Assembly (NCBI GenBank): GCA_016183005.1
Contig: JACPFN010000003.1
Span: 31,323-95,322 of the forward strand
From: Candidatus Babelota bacterium
GTDB lineage: Bacteria; Babelota; Babeliae; Babelales; Chromulinivoraceae
DNA length: 64,000 nt
Direction: 5' to 3'
The position numbers and the translations under genes are program-made. Every line of letters begins with the position of its first letter. Position 1 is the stretch's first letter. The notes beneath the pieces are model-generated. The model was not told where the DNA came from and searched no databases. It saw only the letters and a list, made by a program, of their open reading frames with translations. This document shows positions 10,561 to 20,159 of this stretch, piece by piece.

Positions 10561-10851
10561 CTATTTAATTCTTGCTTCTAAGTCTCTTTGTTTATCAGAA
10601 ACCACTTGAACTTCCTGTGCCAATCTTTCTACTAAATTAAACACCCGTTTCATGACTGCTTCATGTTCTTCAAGTACCTTAAATACCGATAACAAAATTT
10701 CGCCTTGCGTTAGATTAGAAGATTTTTCTAATCTATTACTAGAAGAATTTCGTGGAGCATTAATTACAGGTTGAATATTGGTCCCATTCTGCTCTGAGGC
10801 AAAAGAATTAATCTTCCAACAAATAGCTACTATCAATACTTTATACAACAT
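10561..10851 (-). CDS. Small exported coiled-coil protein
   Basis: 96 residues. A signal peptide (MLYKVLIVAICWKINSFA) precedes a Ser/Asn-rich linker and a C-terminal heptad-rich helix (about 60-96, VLEEHEAVMKRVFNLVERL) that should form a coiled coil. No family recognised. The start at 10851 has GGGAA a few bases upstream; ATG at 10863 and TTG at 10875 are in-frame alternatives without such a site. Confidence 0.5.
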   Translation of the reverse strand: MLYKVLIVAICWKINSFASEQNGTNIQPVINAPRNSSSNRLEKSSNLTQGEILLSVFKVLEEHEAVMKRVFNLVERLAQEVQVVSDKQRDLEARIK

Positions 10852-10919
10852 AACTATTCCCATTTTTAAAAACAAAACTACAAGTAAGCCTAAATAAACT
10901 AGGCCTATATCCTATTTCT

Positions 10920-11321
10920 TTATTGTTCTTTATCTTTATTTGCTTCTACAAACTCTTTCATTTTTTCAGGCGTTGGCTGATATAAATCAAACACATTACC
11001 ACCTGTATCTTTAACTCCAACCATGACACCATGTGGAGCTGTTATTGGTTCATTGACAAAAAGAACACCGAGCTCTTTTAATTTTGCATGTAAGGTAATT
11101 AAATCTTCCATAACTTCAAAAACAACTCCAGTACGAACATTATCTTGAGATTGATCTGTCGGACACAGCCCTAATTTTACACAACCAAGATCAAACTCTG
11201 CCCAACGATTCGGAAGATGAAAATTAAGCTTTAAACCCAATTTTTGATAAAATTCAACAGCTTTTGCTAAATCAGATTGCATAAAAATAACCATACCCAA
11301 CTTCATACTTCCATGTTCCAT
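10920..11321 (-). CDS. VOC-family (glyoxalase/dioxygenase-fold) protein
   Basis: 133 residues with the vicinal-oxygen-chelate pattern: an N-terminal GMVIFMQSDLAKAVEFYQKLGL segment, FDLGCVKLGL in the middle and a C-terminal GVKDTGGNVFDLYQP strand, together one pair of beta-alpha-beta-beta-beta modules. Members include glyoxalases, dioxygenases and antibiotic-binding proteins. Substrate cannot be read from the sequence. The start at 11321 is preferred (AAAGGG upstream) over an extended in-frame start at 11387. Confidence 0.75.
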   Translation of the reverse strand: MEHGSMKLGMVIFMQSDLAKAVEFYQKLGLKLNFHLPNRWAEFDLGCVKLGLCPTDQSQDNVRTGVVFEVMEDLITLHAKLKELGVLFVNEPITAPHGVMVGVKDTGGNVFDLYQPTPEKMKEFVEANKDKEQ

Positions 11322-11477
11322 AATAAAACCCTTTAAGCTTTTTAAAAAATCACAAACGAAATAATCATTTATTAAGTATATCATCAAAAAGAATTAATTC
11401 ACAGAAAGATTAGAGCTTTACAGCCTAAAAAATTTATGCAAATTTTAAACTAAAAAGTTTAACAAGGGAAAGTATGT

Positions 11478-14400
11478 ATGAAAAAAAATTTATTATTGTT
11501 TTTACTACTACCAACTATTACAGCTCAGTTAAAATCTAGCTCCTATGGCCTTTCTAAAGGAAAATCAATTTTTCCCGAATGGCCAGCTAAAGCAAAGGGA
11601 TATGATACCCAAGTAAAAGATGCTGTATACCAGCAGGATAATCCACCAATCAGTCGCGCACCGAGCAAAATCTGGGGAAAAAATACCAAACCATTCCCAA
11701 CCAATCGATGGTTTACCACACTTGCTATCTCTGGAGACATTGCCTACACATCTGATACAACACCACCTGAATTCACCCAACCATTTTCCGTTGTAACATT
11801 TCCCTATATTATCCAAGCCTTAATCAATGGAACAGATCAACAAAAACAGGTCTATCCAGGACTTAATATAAGCTTGCCCGAAAAACAATATATCGCTGTA
11901 GCTGGCGATACATCAACGGCTTACAGCTGCCAATTCAACAGTTGCAGCGACAACCCGCTTGATAGCAGCACCATTCCAACACCAGCTGGACAGCCTACAC
12001 CAAATTATCCGTTTACCTCAAGCCTTCTAGCCATAACTCCTTACAGCGCCATACTTTCATGCCAAGAACAAGAAACTCTTCAAGATCCTATAATTGATTC
12101 AATCACCGATGATCCCTTTGATGTTAATAAAAATCAATTTGGAGTTAAACTTTTATTTAAATTAAAAGATGAAAAAACCAATATCAAAAAACAACGTTTT
12201 TCAACATTTTTAGTTCGCGGCATGCCCTTTGTCAGCACTGAATTTGAAAATCTTACACCAAACTTACAGTTTCCAGGACAGGCTATATTAAGATTTTGCA
12301 GCGAAACTAACTTAAATAGTTTAATAAATGGACAACCTATTTCTCTTGCGCCAAAATCCTTAACAGATACAGCTTTCATAGTACAACTTAATAGCAACCA
12401 AACCTGGTTTATTTTTGCCTCATCGCCAATCACATTCAATTATGATGCAACAACTAGCCAATTAACAGCAAATGAATCATTTAATGGATTGATTCAAATT
12501 ATTTCTTACTCGATACCTCAAATTCAACCGCCAGCTATCCCAATTCCACTCTCTGTAAGTCAAAATTGGCAAACACAAGCAACCCCAGATTATACAAAAT
12601 ACGAAGATTACTTTAACGAATTATTCTTTCCTGCTGTAAAAACTTGGTATGAATCTACATACTTAGGGACAGAATATTATAATGAAATGCCAGCATTTAT
12701 CATGCCTAGCAATCCAACAGGTACGAATATATACAATTATTACATGAATACTTACTACCAAGCGCTAAAAAATGATTGGCAATCAGATACATCTCCCAAA
12801 AATCAAAAAAATCTTAATAACTTTATTTTTAAAGCACTTACTAAACTGCAAACATATAGCGGTATCTATCCAACAGGAGGAATAATTCAGTTCTCTGGCG
12901 CAGAAAATAATCCGACGCTGAATATCAATTGGACTACTAATATTCCAGCTACTCCCAACAAAAATCTTGTTATGCTCACATTGCCTCACCATCAAAAACT
13001 ATTACCACAAACAAACAATTTGTGGGATAACAGCTTGACATACGATTCAACCCGAGGAGAATTATTTGGATTTATAGGAACAACTTGGACCCTAAGTTAT
13101 CAGAATCCTGGTCTAAATTGGTATTGTAAAAATATAGAAAATATAAGCAATCCAGAATTTCAACAAACTATAACTAATTACTTAGAAAAAGAGGCTACAA
13201 CAACCACAGCTACCGACAGTTATGGTTTTGGAAAAGAGATAGCACGATTAGCTCGTCTAGGACTAATTGCGCATCAAGTAAAAAATATCACCATAACAAC
13301 AACATTACTTCAATCAATTAAAAATGCATTTAAACCATGGATTAAAAATAAAAACGAAAATCCATTGTTTTATGATAGTCAATGGGGTGGAATCTGTACC
13401 CAAAATGGCCTTTTAAGTCATGAGCAGGACTATGGTATGGGATGGTACAATGATCACCATTTTCATTTTGGATATTTTATTTATGCAGCTGCGGTATATC
13501 TTCATCTTGCAGCAGAGCTTCAAGAACAAGATTCAAAATTTGATCCGATACTTATTAAATTCACACAAGAATTAATCCGTGATATTGCAAATCCTAATTC
13601 TGATGATGAATCATTCCCATATTTTAGACTTATGGATTGGTATTTAGGACATTCCCTTGCTGCAGGAATATTCCCTTTTGGTAACGGTAAAAACCAAGAG
13701 TCAACCTCAGAAGCTGTTAATGCCTGGTATGGAATCTATCTTTTTGGTATTGCAATCAATAATAACACATTACAAAATCTAGGTAACACATTAATGGCTG
13801 CAGAGATTAATGCTGCACAAACTTATTGGTACATGATGCCAGCAACTTCTGCTACTCAGCCATCTATTAATTCAGATATTTATCCATCTATATTCAATCA
13901 ACTTGGCTGCGTTGGCGTCCTTTGGGAAAATAAAGCTGATTATGCAACATTCTTTGGAACCAACGTTGAGTATATTAATTTAATTCACTTTTTACCTTTT
14001 ACTCCTGCAACAGAAGCCCTAATCCCTCAAGCCTGGAATACGTACCAGTATGAAGGCCCCAATCCAAACAATATAGATTCTTTATATAAAAATCTCGGAT
14101 TGAAACTAGGTCTAAAATCAAGCCTAACAAGAACTATAGATCCCGTAACTAAAGAAGCTGCCCCTCTTCAAGCTGCATGGCGTGGATTTGTACACATGAG
14201 TCAAGCTATGTCAAAATCACAAGAAGCTTTGAATAGTTTTACTCAAGATGTAAATTCAAAATTACAACCATTTGATAATGGAAATTCGGCAACCAATATG
14301 CTTTATTGGCTTTTGACTCGCCCTAATTTCACTCCTGCCGGAAAAATCCCTTCCTATATACCACATCAACCCGCACCAACACCCGCGCCTGCACCAACAC

Positions 14401-14972
14401 CCGCACCTGCACCAACACCCGCACCTGCACCAACACCCGCACCTGCACCAACACCTACTGCGGGCAAAATTATTCCAGGGCTTCCAGCGTCACCCGCGAT
14501 AGCTGAATCTATGGGATATTCAGGAGCAACCAAGTCAATAGCAATTTATATTGATTACATTAAAACTAATTACTTAGCTGGAATCATAAATTGGTATACT
14601 CAAACTTATCCTTCAAAATTTCCTGCTAATATCTCTTTTGAATTTAGTGGATCAACGTCACAAGATGTTTACCAAAATTTTGCAAATTCAGAATTTTACC
14701 AAACGCTCATACAACATTACAACAAACACAAAAAACCATATTTTCATATTCCAGCAGGAGCTCATCGCCCACCTCTTCCTGCAATAGGAAACGATATAAA
14801 CACCTTTATTCAACAAACATTTATTCCTACATGGTATGAGCCTAATCTTGGTGCCTACAAAGGGTATACTAGTGTTCCTACTGGTGATAATGCAATTCAA
14901 TTCTTTGAATTTTTAATACATATATACGCTCCTGCATATTTACAATGGATTAAAAAATTACAAAAATCTTAA
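11478..14972 (+). CDS. Exported GH81-family endo-beta-1,3-glucanase with accessory modules
   Basis: 1164 residues with a signal peptide. The N-terminal sandwich region has the family-like KPFPTNRWFTTL; the catalytic core carries YNDHHFHFGYFIYAAA (Y657, D659, H660, H661) and NQESTSEAVNAW (E741, E745), the two acidic signatures of GH81. The enzyme hydrolyses internal beta-1,3-glucan bonds (laminarin, chrysolaminarin, callose). A Pro-rich linker made of APTPAP units (about 966-993) leads to a C-terminal region of about 165 residues. Two segments there, and one inserted near residues 371-435, share a pattern of a Phe/Tyr helix then WY. GGGAAAG precedes the ATG. An extracellular role against host or prey glucan is inferred. 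Confidence 0.85.
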   Translation: MKKNLLLFLLLPTITAQLKSSSYGLSKGKSIFPEWPAKAKGYDTQVKDAVYQQDNPPISRAPSKIWGKNTKPFPTNRWFTTLAISGDIAYTSDTTPPEFTQPFSVVTFPYIIQALINGTDQQKQVYPGLNISLPEKQYIAVAGDTSTAYSCQFNSCSDNPLDSSTIPTPAGQPTPNYPFTSSLLAITPYSAILSCQEQETLQDPIIDSITDDPFDVNKNQFGVKLLFKLKDEKTNIKKQRFSTFLVRGMPFVSTEFENLTPNLQFPGQAILRFCSETNLNSLINGQPISLAPKSLTDTAFIVQLNSNQTWFIFASSPITFNYDATTSQLTANESFNGLIQIISYSIPQIQPPAIPIPLSVSQNWQTQATPDYTKYEDYFNELFFPAVKTWYESTYLGTEYYNEMPAFIMPSNPTGTNIYNYYMNTYYQALKNDWQSDTSPKNQKNLNNFIFKALTKLQTYSGIYPTGGIIQFSGAENNPTLNINWTTNIPATPNKNLVMLTLPHHQKLLPQTNNLWDNSLTYDSTRGELFGFIGTTWTLSYQNPGLNWYCKNIENISNPEFQQTITNYLEKEATTTTATDSYGFGKEIARLARLGLIAHQVKNITITTTLLQSIKNAFKPWIKNKNENPLFYDSQWGGICTQNGLLSHEQDYGMGWYNDHHFHFGYFIYAAAVYLHLAAELQEQDSKFDPILIKFTQELIRDIANPNSDDESFPYFRLMDWYLGHSLAAGIFPFGNGKNQESTSEAVNAWYGIYLFGIAINNNTLQNLGNTLMAAEINAAQTYWYMMPATSATQPSINSDIYPSIFNQLGCVGVLWENKADYATFFGTNVEYINLIHFLPFTPATEALIPQAWNTYQYEGPNPNNIDSLYKNLGLKLGLKSSLTRTIDPVTKEAAPLQAAWRGFVHMSQAMSKSQEALNSFTQDVNSKLQPFDNGNSATNMLYWLLTRPNFTPAGKIPSYIPHQPAPTPAPAPTPAPAPTPAPAPTPAPAPTPTAGKIIPGLPASPAIAESMGYSGATKSIAIYIDYIKTNYLAGIINWYTQTYPSKFPANISFEFSGSTSQDVYQNFANSEFYQTLIQHYNKHKKPYFHIPAGAHRPPLPAIGNDINTFIQQTFIPTWYEPNLGAYKGYTSVPTGDNAIQFFEFLIHIYAPAYLQWIKKLQKS
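14373..14458 (+). repeat. 18-base tandem repeat encoding the Pro-rich linker
   Basis: Four near-identical copies and a partial fifth of GCACCAACACCCGCACCT, encoding the APTPAP linker of the GH81 protein. The first copy differs at one base. The GC content is clearly above its surroundings. Confidence 0.95.
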
Positions 14973-14994
14973 TAATTTTTAAAAGGATATCTTT

Positions 14995-15534
14995 ATGGAT
15001 TTTACAAATTTAACAAAAAATATTAGCAATCCAATTATTGAACAAATAGCAAATGATATTTACCAACAAATTTTGTGGCAATATATCATCTATGCTATAA
15101 AGGTTGGTCTTATTGCTGGAATTATCATGGCAGCATTTGGCATGATACTTGGATTCTTTAAATTTAGCACACTTAATTTAACCAACTATACGGGCTGCAT
15201 GCTTACTAATCAAAATAAAGGAAAGGCTCCTTTTATTGCAGGATTTTTATTTCACATGCTCATCTCTGCAATCTTTGGAATTGTATATCTTTTTATAATT
15301 CATTATTTCAAAATTCCCGGAACAATTATATATGCTATCGCTTTAGGAGTTGCCAATTCACTCTTTTCTGGAACATGTATCTTACTTTTAGATATTATTA
15401 ATCCATGTGTTCGTAATGGAAAAGTACCTGCTTTAGGTTTTATGGCGACAGGTCAGGGTATGCAAGCAATGATTACCTATGTCATTATTCATATTGTTTA
15501 TGCATTTGTAGCGCTTTCACTTTTAACAAAATAA
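14995..15534 (+). CDS. Small polytopic membrane protein, unknown function
   Basis: 179 residues with four likely membrane helices (about 30-55, 75-100, 108-132 and 150-177). Gly-rich helix GLIAGIIMAAFGMILGFF and the polar pair NPCVRNGK between helices 3 and 4 are the notable features. No family recognised. AAAAGGA lies ahead of the ATG; it follows the GH81 gene by 22 bases and is probably in the same transcript, which ends at the hairpin at 15550. Confidence 0.65.
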   Translation: MDFTNLTKNISNPIIEQIANDIYQQILWQYIIYAIKVGLIAGIIMAAFGMILGFFKFSTLNLTNYTGCMLTNQNKGKAPFIAGFLFHMLISAIFGIVYLFIIHYFKIPGTIIYAIALGVANSLFSGTCILLLDIINPCVRNGKVPALGFMATGQGMQAMITYVIIHIVYAFVALSLLTK

Positions 15535-15549
15535 ATATATTCGACCTAC

Positions 15550-15590
15550 ATAAAGGATGTCTTTAAACATAAAATCAAGGCATCCTTTAT
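15550..15590 (+). terminator. Intrinsic terminator
   Basis: ATAAAGGATG-CTT pairs with AAG-CATCCTTTAT, leaving T-rich sequence on the 3' side, just after the membrane-protein stop. Confidence 0.75.
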
Positions 15591-15654
15591 TATTAAAAGT
15601 AAAACTATCTTAATAATTTATGGCTCAATATTTTTTTGAAAAAAACTTTAGCAT

Positions 15655-15683
15655 TTGACGCTTAATACAAATCAAAAAATAAA
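15655..15683 (+). promoter_or_regulatory. Possible promoter for the NlpC/P60 gene
   Basis: TTGACG followed by a 17-base spacer and AATAAA. The start codon is about 85 bases downstream. Pattern match only. Confidence 0.3.
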
Positions 15684-15767
15684 AATTTCAATTTAAATTT
15701 TTAAAATCATTTACTTCGCAACAAGAAAAAAATGATACTACTCAATAAATAAAGCATAGGTATAAAA

Positions 15768-16850
15768 ATGAAATGTTTAAAATATTTAACTTGTTGTTTA
15801 ATAATCAGCGCTATTACCAACACAAAATCAAATATCTTATCTGAAAAAATGATTATTTGCTCTCCTGTCGCTAATTTACGAGGTGCTCCCAAAAATATTT
15901 ATAATTTTACATTACCTGCATCATCTAAAACTAACCCATTTCAAACGACACAACTTTTATTCAATGATTACGTTATCGCACAACAAAAATTTATTAATCA
16001 ACAAAATAAAACCTGGTACCTCGTAGAGGCCTTACAGCAGTCCAATAAAAACAAAAATGGTTCATGGTCAGGATTGATGGGATGGATAGAGGGTAGTGAT
16101 CTACAAAAAGTTGAATGCTTTATAGAGCATAACTTAGTAATCACCAGTTTGTTTGCAGATATATATAATCAGGAAAATAAAAAAATAAATACTCTTTTTA
16201 TGGGTACAAGCCTAACGGGAAAATTTGATACAGAAAAAAATATGTGTCAAATAGAAATGCCAGACCGGTCTTATGGATGGATTAAAGCATCTGATGTTAT
16301 GCCTATATCCAAAGATAATGTACCCTTAAAGCCAAAACTAAGGACAAATATTACAGAAACTGCAAAAATGTTTTTAGGAAATCTATATTCTTGGGGAGGA
16401 AGAACACCTCAAACTGCCTTAATAAATATCTCAAGCGTTGACTGCTCTGGTTTAATAAATTTAGTTTTTGCCTCACAGGGACTTTCTATTCCTCGTAATT
16501 CAGTCAGTCAATACTTTAAAGCAAATGACATCAAGCACGGTAAAAATCTTCAGCCGGGTGATTTAATATTTTTTGGAAGTGATAAACATACAATAAATCA
16601 TGTTCTTTTATATATTGGAAACGGAGAGATTATTGAATCATCACTGACAGCTGGCAAAGTAATCCAATCATTATTTAAGCAAAGAATTGGTTTTGATCAT
16701 ACTACCATGAAATCAGGCGATTCTTCTGGTCCAATAAAAAATTTAGATTCAAAAAATCCAACTTTCTTTAAAGTATACTTCGCTTCATTTTTATCCAATA
16801 ACCGATTAATCGATAAATTACGCCTCGAGTTCTTACAGCATCACTATTAA
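15768..16850 (+). CDS. Exported NlpC/P60 cell-wall endopeptidase with SH3-like domains
   Basis: 360 residues: signal sequence, two bacterial SH3-like regions (about 35-110, starting NLRGAPKN, and 120-190, containing GWIKASDV), then an NlpC/P60 papain-like domain. The catalytic Cys is C226 in VDCSGL and the His is H278 in INHVLLYIG. The family cleaves peptidoglycan stem peptides, usually D-Glu-gamma-meso-Dpm bonds, in the periplasm. It stands alone between two terminatable units. Whether it remodels its own wall or acts elsewhere cannot be told. Confidence 0.88.
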   Translation: MKCLKYLTCCLIISAITNTKSNILSEKMIICSPVANLRGAPKNIYNFTLPASSKTNPFQTTQLLFNDYVIAQQKFINQQNKTWYLVEALQQSNKNKNGSWSGLMGWIEGSDLQKVECFIEHNLVITSLFADIYNQENKKINTLFMGTSLTGKFDTEKNMCQIEMPDRSYGWIKASDVMPISKDNVPLKPKLRTNITETAKMFLGNLYSWGGRTPQTALINISSVDCSGLINLVFASQGLSIPRNSVSQYFKANDIKHGKNLQPGDLIFFGSDKHTINHVLLYIGNGEIIESSLTAGKVIQSLFKQRIGFDHTTMKSGDSSGPIKNLDSKNPTFFKVYFASFLSNNRLIDKLRLEFLQHHY

Positions 16851-16895
16851 ATTATAAAAACAGAGGTTAAATTTTAAAAAAAGATGATATTTTAT

Positions 16896-16924
16896 TTGAC
16901 TTATACCAATATTTACTTTATTTA
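16896..16924 (+). promoter_or_regulatory. Possible sigma-70-type promoter for topA
   Basis: TTGACT, a 17-base spacer, then TATTTA. The topA start is about 57 bases downstream, and topA itself has no clear ribosome binding site. Confidence 0.45.
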
Positions 16925-16981
16925 TACACTACATAATCCTAATAAAAATATTATTTAACAATAAAGTTTCTAAAATAGAAT

Positions 16982-19237
16982 ATGAAAAAGCTACTGATCG
17001 TAGAATCACCTGGAAAAATTAAAACTATTTCAAAATTTATAGGTACAGACTTTAAAGTTATGTCAACGATTGGCCACATAAAAGATTTACCTACTAATGA
17101 CCTTGGCATCGAGATCAAAGATCAAAAAATTGATATTAAATACACAACTATCGCAGATAAAGATAAAGTTATTAATGACATTGTAAAAGCAGCAAAAAAT
17201 TCTGATGAAATATTTTTAGCTCCTGACCCTGATCGCGAGGGAGAAATCATAGCCTGGCATGCGCAACAAGAAATTAATAAAGTAGCATCTGAAGAAAAAA
17301 TTCATAGAATCACCTTTAACGAAATTACTAAATCAGCAATTTTAAATGCTATTGCTCATCCTTCAAAAATCGATATGCCCAAAGTAGCGGCACAACAAGC
17401 ACGGCGCGTTCTAGATCGATGGGTTGGATATGAAGTTTCCCCAATTTTATGGCGCAAATTAGCAAAAGGTCTATCTGCTGGACGTGTTCAATCAGTTGCC
17501 TTAAAAATTATTTGTACCCGTGAACTTGAAATTCGTGGTTTTAAGATTGAAGAATATTGGTCAATCGATGGAACTTTTCTATATGGAAAAAATCATTTCA
17601 ACGCAACACTCACACATATTGGATCAAAACCAGCTGAACTACCCAATGAAGAATCAACTAAAAAAATTTTAGTTGATCTAGAAAATAAAACATACTTAAT
17701 TGATAGCATTATCGATAAAGAACGCACTAAAAATCCTGTTGCACCATTTATTACAAGCACTTTACAACAAGCTGCTGCGAACAAAATCGGTTTTTCGGTA
17801 AAAAAAACTATGACCGTTGCACAAAGTATGTATGAAGGTATACCACTACAGGATCCAAAATCACCGATTGCACTTATTACGTATATGAGAACAGACTCAA
17901 CGCGTTTATCACAAACGGCAATTGACGGTGCCCGCGAGTTTATTGCTCAAACATGGGGTAATAAATATTTACCAACTAAACCAAATTTTTACGGTAAAAA
18001 AGAGGGAGCTCAGGATGCACACGAGGCTATCAGACCAATCGATATGCGTCTTAAACCGGAAGATATTAAATCATTTGTATCTCAAGATATTTATAAACTT
18101 TACAGCTTAATCTGGTCGCGCGCTCTTGCTTCTCAAATGACTCCTGCTATATATGCACAACGCCAAGTTGTCATCAAAGCTGATAAATATACATTTAAAG
18201 TAACTGGATCAACACTTACCTTTGATGGTTTCTTAAAGGCCTATGAATTAGATGAAGAAGATGAACAGGAAAAAACAATAAAACTTCCTGCAGATCTCAA
18301 AGAAAAAGAAAATTTAAAATTAGAAAAAATAACTCCCAAACAACATTTTACACAACCACCTGCTCGGTATTCAGAAGCAAGCTTAGTAAAGGAGCTTGAA
18401 AAACAGGGAATAGGTCGCCCAAGTACCTATGCAACAATTTTAAATACCATTCAAAGCAGAAGTTATGTAACACTTGAAAAAAAACGTTTTACACCGACTG
18501 ATCTTGGTATGAAACTAACACAAATGCTTGATGAAGCATTTCCAAAAATCATGGATCCAAAGTTTACAGCACATATGGAACTTGATCTTGATAAAATTGC
18601 ACAAGGTGAATTAGATCGAGATAAACTTCTTTTAGAATTCTGGAACTCGTTTGAAAAGGATCTTGATAATTTTAAAGGTAGTGCTACTGGTGGCAAAAAA
18701 ACTGTTGAAGCAACCAACATTTTATGCACTGAGTGCAAAGAAAAAAATCTTGTTATACGACTTGGCAAAACAGGAAGTTTTCTTGGTTGTTCAGGATTTC
18801 CCAAATGCACCTTTACTGCCAAATTTGAAAGAAAAGAGGACGGTTCAATTCAGATAGTTGAAAAAACAGAAGAAACACCTGAACTGCTTGCAGAGATTTG
18901 TGAAAAATGTAAAAAGCCAATGCGCAAAATGCAAGGACGTTATGGAGAATTTATTGCATGCTCTGGATATCCAGAATGCAAATATATCAAACAATCAACT
19001 GCTAATTTCCCTTGTCCTAAATGCAAAGGTTCCATTGTACAACGAGCATGGCGTGGTGGAAAGTTCTGGGGTTGTCAAAATTATCCCAAATGCAACTTTT
19101 CCATATTCTCCGACATTGAACAAACACAATGCCTAAAATGTAACCAAAGCCCCTATCTACTTAAAAAAACAAGCAAAGATGGTAAGGTTTCTCTGACCTG
19201 TCCAAGAACTGAATGTAAAGAAATAATTGAACAATAA
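16982..19237 (+). CDS. topA: DNA topoisomerase I
   Basis: Type IA topoisomerase that relaxes negative supercoils. 751 residues: N-terminal Toprim domain (KLLIVESPGKIKTI; acidic DPDREGE motif near residue 82), the hole-forming domains, the active-site Tyr in TYMRTDSTR (about residue 302), GRPSTYATI, and a C-terminal run of four zinc-ribbon modules with paired CxxC motifs. Full length and canonical. Followed by a strong terminator shared with the convergent gene. Confidence 0.97.
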   Translation: MKKLLIVESPGKIKTISKFIGTDFKVMSTIGHIKDLPTNDLGIEIKDQKIDIKYTTIADKDKVINDIVKAAKNSDEIFLAPDPDREGEIIAWHAQQEINKVASEEKIHRITFNEITKSAILNAIAHPSKIDMPKVAAQQARRVLDRWVGYEVSPILWRKLAKGLSAGRVQSVALKIICTRELEIRGFKIEEYWSIDGTFLYGKNHFNATLTHIGSKPAELPNEESTKKILVDLENKTYLIDSIIDKERTKNPVAPFITSTLQQAAANKIGFSVKKTMTVAQSMYEGIPLQDPKSPIALITYMRTDSTRLSQTAIDGAREFIAQTWGNKYLPTKPNFYGKKEGAQDAHEAIRPIDMRLKPEDIKSFVSQDIYKLYSLIWSRALASQMTPAIYAQRQVVIKADKYTFKVTGSTLTFDGFLKAYELDEEDEQEKTIKLPADLKEKENLKLEKITPKQHFTQPPARYSEASLVKELEKQGIGRPSTYATILNTIQSRSYVTLEKKRFTPTDLGMKLTQMLDEAFPKIMDPKFTAHMELDLDKIAQGELDRDKLLLEFWNSFEKDLDNFKGSATGGKKTVEATNILCTECKEKNLVIRLGKTGSFLGCSGFPKCTFTAKFERKEDGSIQIVEKTEETPELLAEICEKCKKPMRKMQGRYGEFIACSGYPECKYIKQSTANFPCPKCKGSIVQRAWRGGKFWGCQNYPKCNFSIFSDIEQTQCLKCNQSPYLLKKTSKDGKVSLTCPRTECKEIIEQ

Positions 19238-19285
19238 AAAAGATTGCTGGTTGCATTAAACTTAATGCAAACAGCAATCTTTTTT
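19236..19285. terminator. Strong bidirectional terminator
   Basis: AAAAAAGATTGCTG-TTGCATTAA and its complement, with one internal mismatch and T6 at the end, between topA and the convergent coiled-coil gene. Confidence 0.92.
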
Positions 19286-19319
19286 ATAAATACTTACACT
19301 TAATAATTATTTAACTATG

Positions 19320-20159
19320 TCAACCCCAAGAATGAACCCCCTTATTTTTCAACCAACCACTCGCTTCGGCTATATCAGACTCAAGTTTTCTATTAATCGC
19401 TAACTTTTTTTTACGTTCACGACGTATCATTTCTTTTGCTTCACGTTCTTTTTCTTCAGCCTCACGCTTTTTTTGCACTTCTTCTTTGCGTTTTATTTCG
19501 TCTTGCTTCTGTCTTATTTCTTCTTCCTTACGTTGCACTTCTTCTGCCTCACGCTTTATTAGTGCTTCCGCATTACGCTTTATTTCTTCTTGCTTACGTT
19601 GCGCTGCTTGTGCCTCACGTTTTATTTGTGCTTCTTCCTCAATTTTTTTTAGTTTGTCCATCTGTTTTCTATGTGCTACATTAGCTTGATGATGAAAAGC
19701 TAATAATCCTATTCCAGCCCCCGCCGCTCCAATCCCGAATCCACTAACCAATACATGAATTGGTTCAATCTCTGCAATATTACTCGAAAGAACACTTTTA
19801 AAATTATCATGAAAATCATTTAATTTACTACGTTGCTGAGCCAATTCATTCAATATTTTATGTTGCCGATCGGTTTCCTTCCATATATCTTGAGCACGTT
19901 GCAAGTGTCTCTTAACCTTAGAAATATTATTTAAATAAACAGAATTATATATATTTCTTCCAGCTTCGCTCACTTGATTACTAAGCCCTTCATGTAATAA
20001 TGACAAAGGTTTAGTCATAATTTTTGAAGATCCAGAAGTATATCTTGTCGCAACAGGAGATAAAAGAGAAGGAGCTCCCCTTTTTAACATGCCATCTACT
20101 CGACCTTGATAAGAAATTACAGCAAAAAGCAATAAAGACCGATAATGATAATTTAACAT
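19320..20159 (-). CDS. Membrane-associated Lys/Glu-rich coiled-coil protein
   Basis: 279 residues from MLNYHYRSLLLFAV (GGGGAAG upstream; a longer in-frame start at 20234 would read through the palindrome at 20181). It has an N-terminal signal or anchor, a helical region (about 70-125), one glycine-rich membrane segment (VLVSGFGIGAAGAGIGLLAF, about 137-156) and then about 90 residues of charged helix with repeated KREAEE/QRKEEEI units, a TolA-like long coiled coil. Repetitive composition makes homology inference unsafe. Function unknown; an envelope-spanning or host-contact role is possible. Confidence 0.55.
   Translation of the reverse strand: MLNYHYRSLLLFAVISYQGRVDGMLKRGAPSLLSPVATRYTSGSSKIMTKPLSLLHEGLSNQVSEAGRNIYNSVYLNNISKVKRHLQRAQDIWKETDRQHKILNELAQQRSKLNDFHDNFKSVLSSNIAEIEPIHVLVSGFGIGAAGAGIGLLAFHHQANVAHRKQMDKLKKIEEEAQIKREAQAAQRKQEEIKRNAEALIKREAEEVQRKEEEIRQKQDEIKRKEEVQKKREAEEKEREAKEMIRRERKKKLAINRKLESDIAEASGWLKNKGVHSWG

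Noticed and set aside
14373-14458. CRISPR-like periodic repeat
   Set aside because: Repeats are contiguous 18-base units without spacers and encode an in-frame Pro-rich linker.
18463-18822. 119-codon frame opposite topA
   Set aside because: Shadow of topA; no family features.
19436-19689. Leu-rich and Ser/Cys-rich frames opposite the coiled-coil gene
   Set aside because: Artefacts of the repetitive Lys/Glu codons read on the other strand.
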